A stretch of 64,000 nucleotides of DNA from Pseudomonas bubulae (lineage in GTDB: Bacteria > Pseudomonadota > Gammaproteobacteria > Pseudomonadales > Pseudomonadaceae): the NCBI RefSeq assembly GCF_900618535.1, contig NZ_UYJA01000003.1, forward strand, positions 434,001 to 498,000, given 5' to 3'. Position 1 is the stretch's first letter. Every line of letters begins with the position of its first letter. The position numbers and the translations under genes were made by a program. Shown here piece by piece: positions 48,990 to 59,594 of the stretch. Under the pieces are notes generated by a model. It searched no databases. It was not told where the DNA came from and was given only the letters and a program-made list of their open reading frames with translations.

Positions 48990-49730
48990 TTAATTACTCA
49001 TCCCGCCATCGATCACCTGGACTGTGCCGGTGGTGTAGCTGCTGGCATCGCTGGCCAGGTACAGCGCCAGTTGTGCGATTTCTTTAGCGCTGCCGATGCG
49101 GCCCATGGGCTGGCGGTCAACAAAGGCCTGATAGACCTCAGCTTCGGAGCGCCCTTGCTCAAGGGCCTGTTCAGCGATGCGCTGGCGTAGCGAAGGGGAG
49201 TCCACCGTGCCGGGGCAAATGGCGTTGCAGCGAATGCCCTGGCGCACGTAGTCGGCGGCGACCGATTTGGTCAGGCCGATCACCGCAGCCTTGCTGGCGG
49301 TGTAGGCAAACCGGTTGGGCACGCCTTTGACGCTGGAGGCCACCGAAGCCATGTTGATGATCGAGCCGCCGCCGTTTTCCAGCATGCCGGGGAGGAAGCC
49401 GCGGATCATGCGGTACATGGCGGTGACATTGAGGTCGAAAGAAAATTGCCAGGCCTGCTCGTCGCACTCCAGCAGGGCACCGCTGTGCACATAGCCTGCG
49501 CAGTTGAACAGTACGTCGATAGCGCCCAGTTGCTGGCAGATGGCATCGATGGCGCAAGCTTGGGTCACGTCCAGGGGAAGGACTTGAATACCGGGGATAT
49601 CTTGCAGGGCTTCGACATGCAGGTCGGTGGCGATGACCTGCGCGCCCGCATCGCGAAAGGCCAGTACCGAAGCGCGGCCTATGCCTTGCGCCGCAGCAGT
49701 TATCAGCACACGTTTGTTGGCTAGGTTCAT
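48990..49730 (-). CDS. SDR-family 2-keto-3-deoxy acid dehydrogenase (operon A copy)
   Basis: The 246-residue classical SDR has VLITAAAQGIGRASVL (cofactor), DVLFNCAGYVHSG, the catalytic Ser-Tyr-Lys (SVASSVKG and FAYTASKAAV) and the ending GTVQVIDGGMSN. It is collinear and equal in length with the fucose-operon SDR at 60597-61337. By analogy it oxidises a 2-keto-3-deoxy acid at C4. It is the first gene of operon A, divergent from the LysR gene. Confidence 0.87.
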   Translation of the reverse strand: MNLANKRVLITAAAQGIGRASVLAFRDAGAQVIATDLHVEALQDIPGIQVLPLDVTQACAIDAICQQLGAIDVLFNCAGYVHSGALLECDEQAWQFSFDLNVTAMYRMIRGFLPGMLENGGGSIINMASVASSVKGVPNRFAYTASKAAVIGLTKSVAADYVRQGIRCNAICPGTVDSPSLRQRIAEQALEQGRSEAEVYQAFVDRQPMGRIGSAKEIAQLALYLASDASSYTTGTVQVIDGGMSN

Positions 49731-49818
49731 GACGAAAGTCCGTTGTTATTATTTGGCCCAACAGCTGCACACTAATATTGCTTTGCGATAATCGCCAATG
49801 AGATATTCTCAGGTCTTA

Positions 49819-49833
49819 ATAACCGGGGGTTAT
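49819..49833. promoter_or_regulatory. LysR-type operator 1
   Basis: ATAAC-CGGGG-GTTAT is a palindrome of the T-N11-A LysR class. It lies between operon A and lysR and ends four bases before the lysR ATG, suiting autorepression. A matching site follows the lysR gene. Confidence 0.65.
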
Positions 49834-49836
49834 CGG

Positions 49837-50793
49837 ATGGCGGATGTCGGATTTAACCAGTTGTGCAACTGGCTGCGGTTTCGCCATTTGGTGCTGATCG
49901 ACACCCTGGCGCGCACGCAAAACATGCATGCGACTGCGCAGGAAATGAGCATCAGCCAGCCAGCCGTGAGCAAGATGTTGCGCGAAATCGAGCACCAGCT
50001 TGGCTTCGAAGTATTTGCCCGTTTGCCGCGCAGCATGACCCTTACCGATCTGGGCAGCCATGTGGCCCGTTTTGCCCAGATCGCGTTGAACGACACCGGT
50101 CAGTTTGTCAGCCAGATCAACCATCTGCGCCAGGGTGGGCATGGCCTGATCAAGGTCGGCACCATTTATGCGGCCACAGCCCTGGCCGTGCCTGCTGCCA
50201 TTGTGCGGGTCAAGCAGGACTGGCCGTTGCTCACCGTGCAAGTGCTTGAGGGCACCAGTGCCAATATGCTGACCTTGCTCGAGCACAAGGAACTGGACCT
50301 GGTGGTGGCCCGTTTTACCCTCGATCGTCATCGTGAGTTGTTTGAATTCCAGGCGCTGGCGCCGGAGCCGTTGTGCCTGGTTACGGGCAGCCAGCACCCG
50401 CTGGCCGGGGCCAGTGAAGTGCCACTGGCGGATTTGGGCAGTTGGCCGTGGGTGATTTACCCGACGGGCACGCCGATGCGCGCGCGGGTGGAAAAAGCCT
50501 TCGTCGAAGCAGGCATGCAGACCCCGGAAAACACCGTCGAAACCGTGTCCTTGCAGACCACCATGCAACTGCTGCAAACCACCCCGTCGGTGGCGATGCT
50601 GGCCGAGTCGATGGTCGAACCGGAAATCCAGGCCGGTCGCCTGACCCGCCTGGCCTTGCCGTTTCCGCTGGTGCTGGCTGACTACGGGGTGATTACCCGG
50701 CGCAACGATGTCCCGCAGTGGTCGGCAAAAGCCTTTATCGACGCCTTGTTAAGTGGTCCCGATGCCCTGCGCGGTGCTCGCCAGACACCTTGA
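49837..50793 (+). CDS. LysR-family regulator of operon A
   Basis: The 318-residue regulator has an N-terminal winged helix-turn-helix (HATAQEMSISQPAVSKMLRE, residues about 30-50) and a ligand-binding domain with GTIYAATALAVPAAIVRV. It is divergent from the SDR gene of operon A, the usual place of a LysR activator; its inducer is probably a sugar acid. The ATG at 49837 is favoured over 49798, because the palindromic operator lies between them and a GGGGG tract sits upstream. Confidence 0.9.
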   Translation: MADVGFNQLCNWLRFRHLVLIDTLARTQNMHATAQEMSISQPAVSKMLREIEHQLGFEVFARLPRSMTLTDLGSHVARFAQIALNDTGQFVSQINHLRQGGHGLIKVGTIYAATALAVPAAIVRVKQDWPLLTVQVLEGTSANMLTLLEHKELDLVVARFTLDRHRELFEFQALAPEPLCLVTGSQHPLAGASEVPLADLGSWPWVIYPTGTPMRARVEKAFVEAGMQTPENTVETVSLQTTMQLLQTTPSVAMLAESMVEPEIQAGRLTRLALPFPLVLADYGVITRRNDVPQWSAKAFIDALLSGPDALRGARQTP

Positions 50794-50807
50794 TAACGCG
50801 CGGTTAT
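50793..50807. promoter_or_regulatory. LysR-type operator 2
   Basis: ATAAC-GCGCG-GTTAT has the same arms and spacing as operator 1, and the surrounding bases (TTAATAACC...GTTATC, inverted) also match. It overlaps the lysR stop and precedes the MFS gene at 50910, so the same regulator probably controls that carrier. Confidence 0.62.
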
Positions 50808-50909
50808 TAACTGATGGAATGATGTAATTGGGCACAGGCCAAACCGCCCTCTAAAGTGAGCGTCGCCCCACCTGTCGGGTAGGGGCGCAACCGCTCATGA
50901 GAGGCGCGT

Positions 50910-52178
50910 ATGAGAACAATAAAAAGCTACAAGACGCTGACGATCTTCTTCCTGTTCCTGATTGGCGTGGTCAACTACCTTGACCGCAGCGCCTTATCCA
51001 TCGCCAACACCACCATCCAGAAAGACCTGGCCATCAGCCCGATGCAAATGGGGGTGATGCTCTCGGCGTTCTCCATTGCCTACGCCTTTTCACAACTGCC
51101 TCTTGGTGCCTTGATCGACAAGTTGGGCAGCAAGCTGGCACTGGGTGGATCGCTGGTGGTGTGGTCGGTTGCGCAGGCGGCCTTCGGCCTGTTCAGCAGC
51201 TATGGCCATCTGGTCGGCTTGCGGGTGTTGCTGGGGATAGGTGAGGCGCCGGTGTTTCCTTCGGCGGCCAAGGCATTGTCGGAGTGGTTCGATACCCAGG
51301 AGCGCGGCACGGCGACCGGCTGGGTGTGGTCTTCGACTTGTATCGGCCCGTGCCTGGCCCCGCCGTTGTTGACTGTTTTCATGGTGCATCTGGGCTGGCG
51401 CGGGATGTTTATCCTTACCGGCGTCATGGGACTGGTATTGGCACTGTGCTGGTTCAAGTTCTACAAGAGCAAGGCGCAATACATGGCCGAGACAGGTCGT
51501 GCGGAACCGGTGCCGGTGCAACAGGTCAAGGCGGCGAAAGTGCGCTGGACCTCGTTGTTCAGGGATCGCAACACCTGGGGGGCGTTCCTCGGGTTTATGG
51601 GTGTGATTTACATGATCTGGCTCAATCTCACCTGGTTGCCCGGTTATTTTGAGCGTGAGCACGGTCTGGATCTGTATCGCACGGCCTGGGTGGTATCGCT
51701 GGCTTATTTGTTTGGCGCGTTGGGCACCATTGTGGCCGGTAAATGCTGTGATCGACTGGTGGCACGAGGCATGCGGGTGTTGGCCAGCCGCAAGCTGATG
51801 GTGATTCTGGGGCTGCTGGGCGGGGCGCTGTTTACCCTGATTGTGGCCTTTACCACCAACGTGGTGGCGTGCGTGATCCTGCTGTGCCTGACCATGTTCT
51901 TTATCAACATCTCCAGTGCCACGGCGTGGATGATCGTCAACACCATTGTGCCGTCGGAGCGTGTGGCTTCGTTTGGCTCGATCCAGAACTTTGGCGGTTA
52001 CCTGGCAGGTTCCATAGCGCCGATTCTGACTGGATTCAGCGTGCAGCAGAGCGGTTCGTTTTCCTCGGCATTTGTGATCAGTGCGGTGGTGGCGGCGTGT
52101 TCGGCCTTTGCCTACTTTGCGTTGCTCAAGGAACCGCAGGCACCGGAAGCGCCCTTGGTCACCCTTGTACCCGCCTGA
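50910..52178 (+). CDS. MFS transporter (hexuronate/galactonate-type symporter)
   Basis: The 422-residue, 12-span carrier has NYLDRSALSIANTTI in loop 1 and GIGEAPVFPSAAKALSEWF in helix 4, marks of the ExuT/DgoT branch of anion:cation symporters. Probably imports a sugar acid used by operon A. A LysR-type operator sits 100 bases upstream. GAGGCGCGT precedes the ATG. Confidence 0.87.
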   Translation: MRTIKSYKTLTIFFLFLIGVVNYLDRSALSIANTTIQKDLAISPMQMGVMLSAFSIAYAFSQLPLGALIDKLGSKLALGGSLVVWSVAQAAFGLFSSYGHLVGLRVLLGIGEAPVFPSAAKALSEWFDTQERGTATGWVWSSTCIGPCLAPPLLTVFMVHLGWRGMFILTGVMGLVLALCWFKFYKSKAQYMAETGRAEPVPVQQVKAAKVRWTSLFRDRNTWGAFLGFMGVIYMIWLNLTWLPGYFEREHGLDLYRTAWVVSLAYLFGALGTIVAGKCCDRLVARGMRVLASRKLMVILGLLGGALFTLIVAFTTNVVACVILLCLTMFFINISSATAWMIVNTIVPSERVASFGSIQNFGGYLAGSIAPILTGFSVQQSGSFSSAFVISAVVAACSAFAYFALLKEPQAPEAPLVTLVPA

Positions 52179-52187
52179 CTGAGCCCT

Positions 52188-52678
52188 TGTGGGAGCGGGC
52201 TTGCTCGCGATGGCATCCCCGGGGTGCGCCAGCCAGACCGCGTTGTGTGCATCGCAGGCAAGCCAGCTCCCACAGGTTTTGCGGTGCTCACAAAAATCCG
52301 GGGTCAGCCGCGTACCTCTGTGGGAGCGGGCTTGCTCGCGATGGCATCCCCGGGGTGCGCCAGCCAGACCGCGTTGTTTGCATCGCAGGCAAGCCAGCTC
52401 CCACAGTTTTTGCGGTGCTCACAAAATCCGGGGCCAACCGCGTACCTCTGTGGGAGCGGGCTTGCTCGCGATGGCATCCCCGGAGTGCGCCAGCCAGACC
52501 GCGTTGTGTGCATCGCAGGCAATCCAGCTCCCACAGGTTTTGCGGTGCTCACAAAATCCGGGGTCAGCCGCGTACCTCTGTGGGAGCGGGCTTGCTCGCG
52601 ATGGCATCCCCGGGGTGCGCCAGCCAGACCGCGTTGTGTGCATCGCAGGCAATCCAGCTCTCACAGGTTTGCGGTGAT
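52188..52678. repeat. Tandem array of four REPINs (about 130-bp period)
   Basis: Units start at 52188, 52319, 52449 and 52579. Each has a left REP, GTGGGAGCGGGCTTGCTCGC, and an inverted right REP of another class, GCAGGCAAGCCAGCTCCCAC (one variant has AATCC), then a spacer of about 42 bases containing TTGCGGTGCTCACAAAA and GCCGCGTACCTC. Units differ by single substitutions. The array ends 100 bases before a RAYT gene. Confidence 0.95.
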
Positions 52679-52777
52679 CACAAAAAAGTCCCACGACATA
52701 TCCCGTCAAACGATGCCCGTTGTGGCTGGCCCGCTACTGACTAGCCTTTGAAATTCATCAACTCATAGAGTCAGGCC

Positions 52778-53236
52778 ATGCCTTCTTTTTCTGCCTCCCA
52801 CCGCCTGCGCCGTGGTCGTTACAGCGAGCAAAATCGCATTTATCTTCTGACCGCCAATACGCTTGAACGCCAACCGATTTTCCTGAACTGGCGTGTAGGC
52901 CGACGGGTGGTCGAACAGTTCAAGCGGGCACAAGAGCAGGGGCTGGCCACTTCGCTGGCATGGGTGGTGATGCCGGATCACTTTCATTGGCTGATCAGCC
53001 TTGATAAAGGCTCGCTGGATGAGTTGATGTGTCGCACAAAATCGTTGAGCACCCGCGCAATCAAGCAGTCCACTGGGCAAACAGGCCGCCGTTGGCAGCA
53101 GGGCTACCACGACCATGCCTTGCGGCGTGATGAAGATATCAAGCAGATGGCCCGTTATGTGATTGCCAACCCGCTGCGCGCCGGGCTGGTCCAGCGGGTG
53201 GGGGACTACCCCTTGTGGTACGCAATCTGGGTTTGA
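52778..53236 (+). mobile_element. REP-associated tyrosine transposase (RAYT)
   Basis: The 152-residue Y1-type HUH nuclease has VVMPDHFHWL (His68 and His70 form the metal motif) and the catalytic Tyr110 in QQGYHDHALR, followed by IANPLRAGLVQ typical of the family. RAYTs are thought to spread REP/REPIN elements by single-strand transposition and are usually single-copy and vertically inherited. The gene looks intact and sits beside the four-unit REPIN array. Confidence 0.93.
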
Positions 53237-53263
53237 TCCCACAGGGGGGATAGGTGTTTACCG

Positions 53264-53515
53264 TTACAACCACGACTCGGTAATGCGCCGGTCCAGTTCT
53301 TCCCAGTCAGCCATGCCCAGCACCCGGGTGGTGTTGAGGCCGCGCAGGTAGCCGCGCAGCTGTTGGGCACTGGCCTGGATGTCGGCAGTCGGAGTGTTTG
53401 CGCTGTGCAGCGTCTCTTCGTAGAGGCTCAGGTATTCGTTTACGCGGTCGCGGTACTCGGGCAGTACCGCTTCACGGATCAGGTCGAAGGTGCGCAGTTT
53501 TTGATTGGTATTCAC
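53264..53515 (-). CDS. Small protein of unknown function (83 aa)
   Basis: A GTG start at 53515 with AGGGTGACCC upstream opens an 83-residue soluble, largely helical-looking protein (NQKLRTFDLIREAVLPEYRD; LRGYLRGLNTTRVLGMADWE). It has no membrane span or recognised motif. It lies between the RAYT gene (convergent) and the fucose operon. The function is unknown. Confidence 0.6.
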   Translation of the reverse strand: MNTNQKLRTFDLIREAVLPEYRDRVNEYLSLYEETLHSANTPTADIQASAQQLRGYLRGLNTTRVLGMADWEELDRRITESWL

Positions 53516-53599
53516 GGGTCACCCTTTGTGAGTTTACGGGCTGTTGTTTGTTACCCAATGTAGCTCACATGTGACCCGTGTTAATACCCGCAGTGCCCC

Positions 53600-54910
53600 T
53601 CAGTGTGGTGTGGCTGCCGGGGCCGGGAGTTTGCCCGGATTGCCGCTCGCCCTCGCTGAGCGAATCAGCATCAATGCGCCCAGCAGCGCCGTGCCGGCCA
53701 GAAAGTACATGCCCGCGTGCGGGTTGTTGAAGTAGCCCTCGGCCCAGGTTTTGACCGTGGGTGCAAGAAAACCGCCCAGGTTGCCCAGGGCACCGATCAC
53801 GGCAATCCCGCTGGCCGCCGCTGCACCACCCAGAAAGCGGGTAGGCAGTGTCCAGAACAACGGTTGCACGGTGATAAAACCGGCGGCAGCCACGCAGAAC
53901 GCCATAATCACCAGCACCAGGTTGCCACTCAAGGTCGAGCCGATCATGCCCACTGCGGCCATTGCCAGCATCAATGCGGCATAGCGGGTTTGTTGGCCCT
54001 TGCGGTCAGCATGGCGTGTCACCAGGTACAGCATGCATACGGTGGCAATCCACGGAATGGAGGTCAGGGCGCCGACCTTAAGGCCAATGCCGGTACCCAG
54101 CAACTCGGCGATCCGCGTTGGCAGGTAGAACAGCACGCCATACACGCTGACCTGAATGGTGAAGTAGATCAGGGTGAAGTACAGCACCACCGGGTTGAAC
54201 ATTGCTGCACGCCACGACGACGGGCCTTTGTTGGCTTTTTGCAGTTGCTCTTTTTCCAGCTCGTGTTCGATCGCGGCCTTTTCTTCGGTGTTCAGCCACT
54301 TGGCATCCCGGGGTTTGTCGGTCAGGTAGAAGAACGCGAATACGCCGATGATCGAGGCCGCCAGGCCTTCGGTGACAAACATCCATTGCCAGCCGGTAAG
54401 GCCGAACTGCGCGCTTTCCAGCAACCAGCCCGATACCGGGCCGCCCACCATCAACGACACCGGCACGCCAAAATAGTAAATGCCATAGGCCGAGCCACGC
54501 TGGTTCTGCGGGAACCAGTAGGTCAGGTACAACACCACCCCCGGCGATAGCCCGGCTTCGGCTACGCCCAGCAGAAACCGCAGGATATAGAAGCTGGTTT
54601 CGTCGTGGGCAAACATCATCGCCGCTGAGACCAGGCCCCAGGTCACCATGATCCGGCTCAGCCAGATGCGTGCGCCGATCTTGTGCAGCATCAGGTTGCT
54701 CGGTACTTCGAACACGGCATAGCCGATAAAGAAAATCCCCGCACCCAGGGCAAATGCCGCGTTGCTCAGGCCGGTGTCCGCCTGCAGGGCGTGTTTGGCA
54801 AAGCCGATATTGGAACGATCGATGATCGCCATGGCGAACATCAGGGCGACAAAGGGCAGGATGCGCCAGCGGATCTTGCTCAGCGCCTGTTGCAGTGCGG
54901 GGTTGGTCAT
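53600..54910 (-). CDS. MFS transporter, anion:cation symporter type, end of fucose operon
   Basis: The 436-residue carrier has IIDRSNIGFAKHALQADTGL, VPSNLMLHKIGARIWLSRIM and GVAEAGLSPGVVLYLTYWFP, the ACS-family pattern shared with the operon A carrier. ATG 54910 has GGAGCACCCC upstream. It follows fucP by 36 bases, so operon B carries two transporters: FucP for the sugar and this one perhaps for fuconate. Confidence 0.87.
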   Translation of the reverse strand: MTNPALQQALSKIRWRILPFVALMFAMAIIDRSNIGFAKHALQADTGLSNAAFALGAGIFFIGYAVFEVPSNLMLHKIGARIWLSRIMVTWGLVSAAMMFAHDETSFYILRFLLGVAEAGLSPGVVLYLTYWFPQNQRGSAYGIYYFGVPVSLMVGGPVSGWLLESAQFGLTGWQWMFVTEGLAASIIGVFAFFYLTDKPRDAKWLNTEEKAAIEHELEKEQLQKANKGPSSWRAAMFNPVVLYFTLIYFTIQVSVYGVLFYLPTRIAELLGTGIGLKVGALTSIPWIATVCMLYLVTRHADRKGQQTRYAALMLAMAAVGMIGSTLSGNLVLVIMAFCVAAAGFITVQPLFWTLPTRFLGGAAAASGIAVIGALGNLGGFLAPTVKTWAEGYFNNPHAGMYFLAGTALLGALMLIRSARASGNPGKLPAPAATPH

Positions 54911-54946
54911 GGGGTGCTCCGTTATTGTTTTTGTGGAGTACAGCAA

Positions 54947-56173
54947 TCAGATTTTTTTCAGGGCAGCACGGGCATAGGCAGCGACGATTACAAAACAGCC
55001 CATTGGCAACAGATAGGCCACGGCCGTGGAGGAGTGGTCGGCCACCAGACCCATCACATAGGGCAGCAGCGCGCCGCCAACAATGGCCATGATCATGAAC
55101 GAGCTGCCGCGCTTGGTATGTGGGCCGAGGTTTTTCACGCCCATGGCAAACAGGGTGGGGAACATGATCGACATAAAGAAGAACGTCGCCACCAGCGCGA
55201 CCACCGATACACCTTCAAACCCCAGCACCACCACCGCACACAGCGCCACGTTGATCAGCGCATAGATCAGCAGCAGGCGCTGGGCATTGACCCTGCCCAT
55301 CAGCCAGGTGCTGAAAAAGCGTCCGAACATAAAGCTGAGCATGGCCACCGAAAGCAGATACGCGGCTTGCTGGCTGCTCATCTGCGCCCAGTGCTCGGTG
55401 ACGTAGTTGATAAAAAACGCCCCCACGCCAACTTGTGCTCCCACATAAAAGAACTGGGTGATAACCCCCGTGACGAATTCGCGGTGTTGCCACAGGCCTT
55501 TGTGGTCGTGCTGCGCAACTTGCACTTCCTGCTCGCGCAGGTCGGGCAGCGCAGTGCGGGCGATAAGGATGGCCACCAGCAACACCAGTGCGGCAATCAC
55601 CAGATAGGTCATTTGCAGCGATTGTGTGGTGTCGGTGCTGTTGGCACCGCTGAAGAACAGTGCGCCGCCAATCAAGGGGCCGAAAAACTGCCCCAGGCCG
55701 TTGAACGACTGCGCCAGGTTCAGGCGGCGCTCGGCTCCGGCGGGTTCACCCAGCACCGTGGCGTAGGGGTTGGCGGCGGTTTCCAGGCAGCCCAGGCCGC
55801 AGGCAATCACAAACAGGGCGAACAGGAAAAACTGAAAACTCTGCGCCGCAGCGGCGGGCATAAACAGCAGGGCGCCGGTGGCGTAGAGGCACAGGCCCAG
55901 CAGGATGCCGGCCTTGTAGCCGTACCTGTCCATCAGCAAACCGGCGGGCAGGGCTATCAGAAAATACGCGCCAAAGTAGGCGCTTTGCAGCAGGCCCGAC
56001 TGCGCCTTGCTGACGTGCAGGGTTTCCTGGAAGTGCTTGTTGAGCACATCGAGCAAGCCATAGGACAGGCCCCAGAGAAAGAACAGGCAGGTGACCAGGA
56101 TCAGTGCCCGGCGATAGGACGTGACCGCCCGGGTAAAGGACGGCGCTGCGACGTTCGGGTGCTTGAGTGACAT
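54947..56173 (-). CDS. fucP: L-fucose:proton symporter
   Basis: The 408-residue MFS protein of the FucP type has FFLWGLSYGLLDVLNKHFQ in helix 1, GCLETAANPYATVLG in helix 4 and RLNLAQSFNGLGQFFGPLIG. These are conserved in E. coli FucP, including the acidic residue used in proton coupling. It is in an operon with all the fucose oxidation genes, which supports L-fucose as substrate. AAGGAG precedes the ATG. Confidence 0.87.
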   Translation of the reverse strand: MSLKHPNVAAPSFTRAVTSYRRALILVTCLFFLWGLSYGLLDVLNKHFQETLHVSKAQSGLLQSAYFGAYFLIALPAGLLMDRYGYKAGILLGLCLYATGALLFMPAAAAQSFQFFLFALFVIACGLGCLETAANPYATVLGEPAGAERRLNLAQSFNGLGQFFGPLIGGALFFSGANSTDTTQSLQMTYLVIAALVLLVAILIARTALPDLREQEVQVAQHDHKGLWQHREFVTGVITQFFYVGAQVGVGAFFINYVTEHWAQMSSQQAAYLLSVAMLSFMFGRFFSTWLMGRVNAQRLLLIYALINVALCAVVVLGFEGVSVVALVATFFFMSIMFPTLFAMGVKNLGPHTKRGSSFMIMAIVGGALLPYVMGLVADHSSTAVAYLLPMGCFVIVAAYARAALKKI

Positions 56174-56232
56174 GACGCATCTCCTTCTTATTGTTGTGAG
56201 TTCGGCGTTGTGGTTTGCGTGGATCTACACCC

Positions 56233-56320
56233 TGTGGGAGCGAGCCTGCTCGCGATGCAGGCGGCTCGGTTTGCCTGACCACCGCGGTGATGCCATCGCG
56301 AGCAGGCTCGCTCCCACAGG
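56233..56320. repeat. REPIN between fucP and mutarotase genes
   Basis: GTGGGAGCGAGCCTGCTCGC and GCGAGCAGGCTCGCTCCCAC are perfect arms. The right arm ends one base from the mutarotase stop codon. Confidence 0.92.
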
Positions 56321-56321
56321 G

Positions 56322-58278
<1,957 letters not shown>

Positions 58279-58302
58279 TATTGTTGTACTCCGTCCGTTT
58301 GC

Positions 58303-59580
58303 TTAGCCCCGGTAGCGGTACTGCTCGCGGGAGGCGGCCTTCATCTGGATCGAGAAGCCCGGAGCCTGTGGTGGCATATAGGCCGCGTTGCGGATCACGC
58401 AGGGGTCTTCGAAGTGCTCGTGCAGATGGTCGACAAACTCCACCACCCGGCCTTCGTGAGTCCCGGCGATGCACAGGTAGTCGATCATCGACAGGTGCTG
58501 CACGTACTCGCACAGACCAACGCCGCCTGCGTGCGGACATACCGGCAGGTTGTACTTGGCGGCCATCAGCATCACCGCCAGCACTTCATTGACCCCGCCC
58601 AGGCGGCAGGCGTCGATCTGCACCACGTCAATGGCTTCACGCATGATCAGTTGCTTGAACACGATACGGTTCTGGCACATTTCGCCGGTCGCTACCTTGA
58701 CCGGGCTGACACCCAGGCGGATTTTTCGATGACCTTCGACGTCGTCCGGGCTGGTTGGCTCTTCGATAAACCACGGGTTGGCGAATGACAGTTCGCGCAC
58801 CCAATCGATGGCCGCGTCCACTTCCCATACCTGATTGGCATCGATCATCAGCTTGCGATCCGGGCCCAGTACTTCCCGGGCGATACGCACGCGGCGGATA
58901 TCGTCCTGCAGGTCGTGGCCGACCTTCAATTTGACGTGAGAGAAGCCCGCATCCACCGCTTCCTGACACAGTCTGCGCAGCTTGTCGTCGGCATAGCCCA
59001 GCCAGCCGGCGGAGGTGGTGTAGCAGGGGTAGCCCTCAGCCTCGAGCAAGGCCAGTCGCTCGGCCTTGCCATTGGCGCGCTCGCGCAGCAGGGTCAGAGC
59101 TTCTGCCGGGGTGATGCAGTCGGTGATATAACGAAAGTCGATACAGCGCACCAGTTCTTCGGGGCTCATGTCTGCCACCAGACGCCACACCGGCTTGCCT
59201 TCGGCCTTGGCCCACAGGTCCCAGGCGGCGTTGACCACCGCACCGGTGGCCAGGTGGATGGCGCCCTTGTCCGGGCCGATCCAGCGCAACTGGCTGTCGC
59301 TGGTCACGTGGTGCCAGAAACGGCCCATGTCTTCGGCGATCCACTCCAGCTTCAAACCCACCAGCAGGCTGGCCAGGGCCTTGATCGAGGCACAGCAGAT
59401 TTCGTTGCCGCGGCCGATGGTGAAGGTCAGGCCATGGCCTTCAAGGCCGGGGGTGTCGGTTTCGAGGATGACATAGGCCGCCGAGTAGTCAGGGTCCGGG
59501 TTCATCGCGTCAGAACCGTCGAGGGATTGCGAGGTGGGGAAGCGGATGTCTTCAACCCGTACGGCAGTAATTGTGGTCAT
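58303..59580 (-). CDS. L-fuconate dehydratase (enolase superfamily)
   Basis: The 425-residue protein belongs to the mandelate racemase subgroup. It has FPTSQSLDGSDAMNPDPDYS at the start, the catalytic lysines in FSHVKLKVG, metal ligands in LMIDANQVWEV, FIEEPTSPDD and VATGEMCQNRI, and the His motif CPHAGGVGLCEYVQHL. These match FucD from Xanthomonas. It makes 2-keto-3-deoxy-L-fuconate. ATG 59580 has GGGAG upstream. Confidence 0.92.
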   Translation of the reverse strand: MTTITAVRVEDIRFPTSQSLDGSDAMNPDPDYSAAYVILETDTPGLEGHGLTFTIGRGNEICCASIKALASLLVGLKLEWIAEDMGRFWHHVTSDSQLRWIGPDKGAIHLATGAVVNAAWDLWAKAEGKPVWRLVADMSPEELVRCIDFRYITDCITPAEALTLLRERANGKAERLALLEAEGYPCYTTSAGWLGYADDKLRRLCQEAVDAGFSHVKLKVGHDLQDDIRRVRIAREVLGPDRKLMIDANQVWEVDAAIDWVRELSFANPWFIEEPTSPDDVEGHRKIRLGVSPVKVATGEMCQNRIVFKQLIMREAIDVVQIDACRLGGVNEVLAVMLMAAKYNLPVCPHAGGVGLCEYVQHLSMIDYLCIAGTHEGRVVEFVDHLHEHFEDPCVIRNAAYMPPQAPGFSIQMKAASREQYRYRG

Positions 59581-59594
59581 GGTATGGCTCCCTG

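Noticed and set aside
52188..52678. Possible CRISPR array
   Set aside because: The repeat unit is 130 bp with conserved spacers and REP palindromes; there are no unique spacers and no cas genes.
52188..52744. Open frames with repeated ERACSRWHPRG and SGLARDGIPG
   Set aside because: These are REPIN repeats read as protein, not genes.
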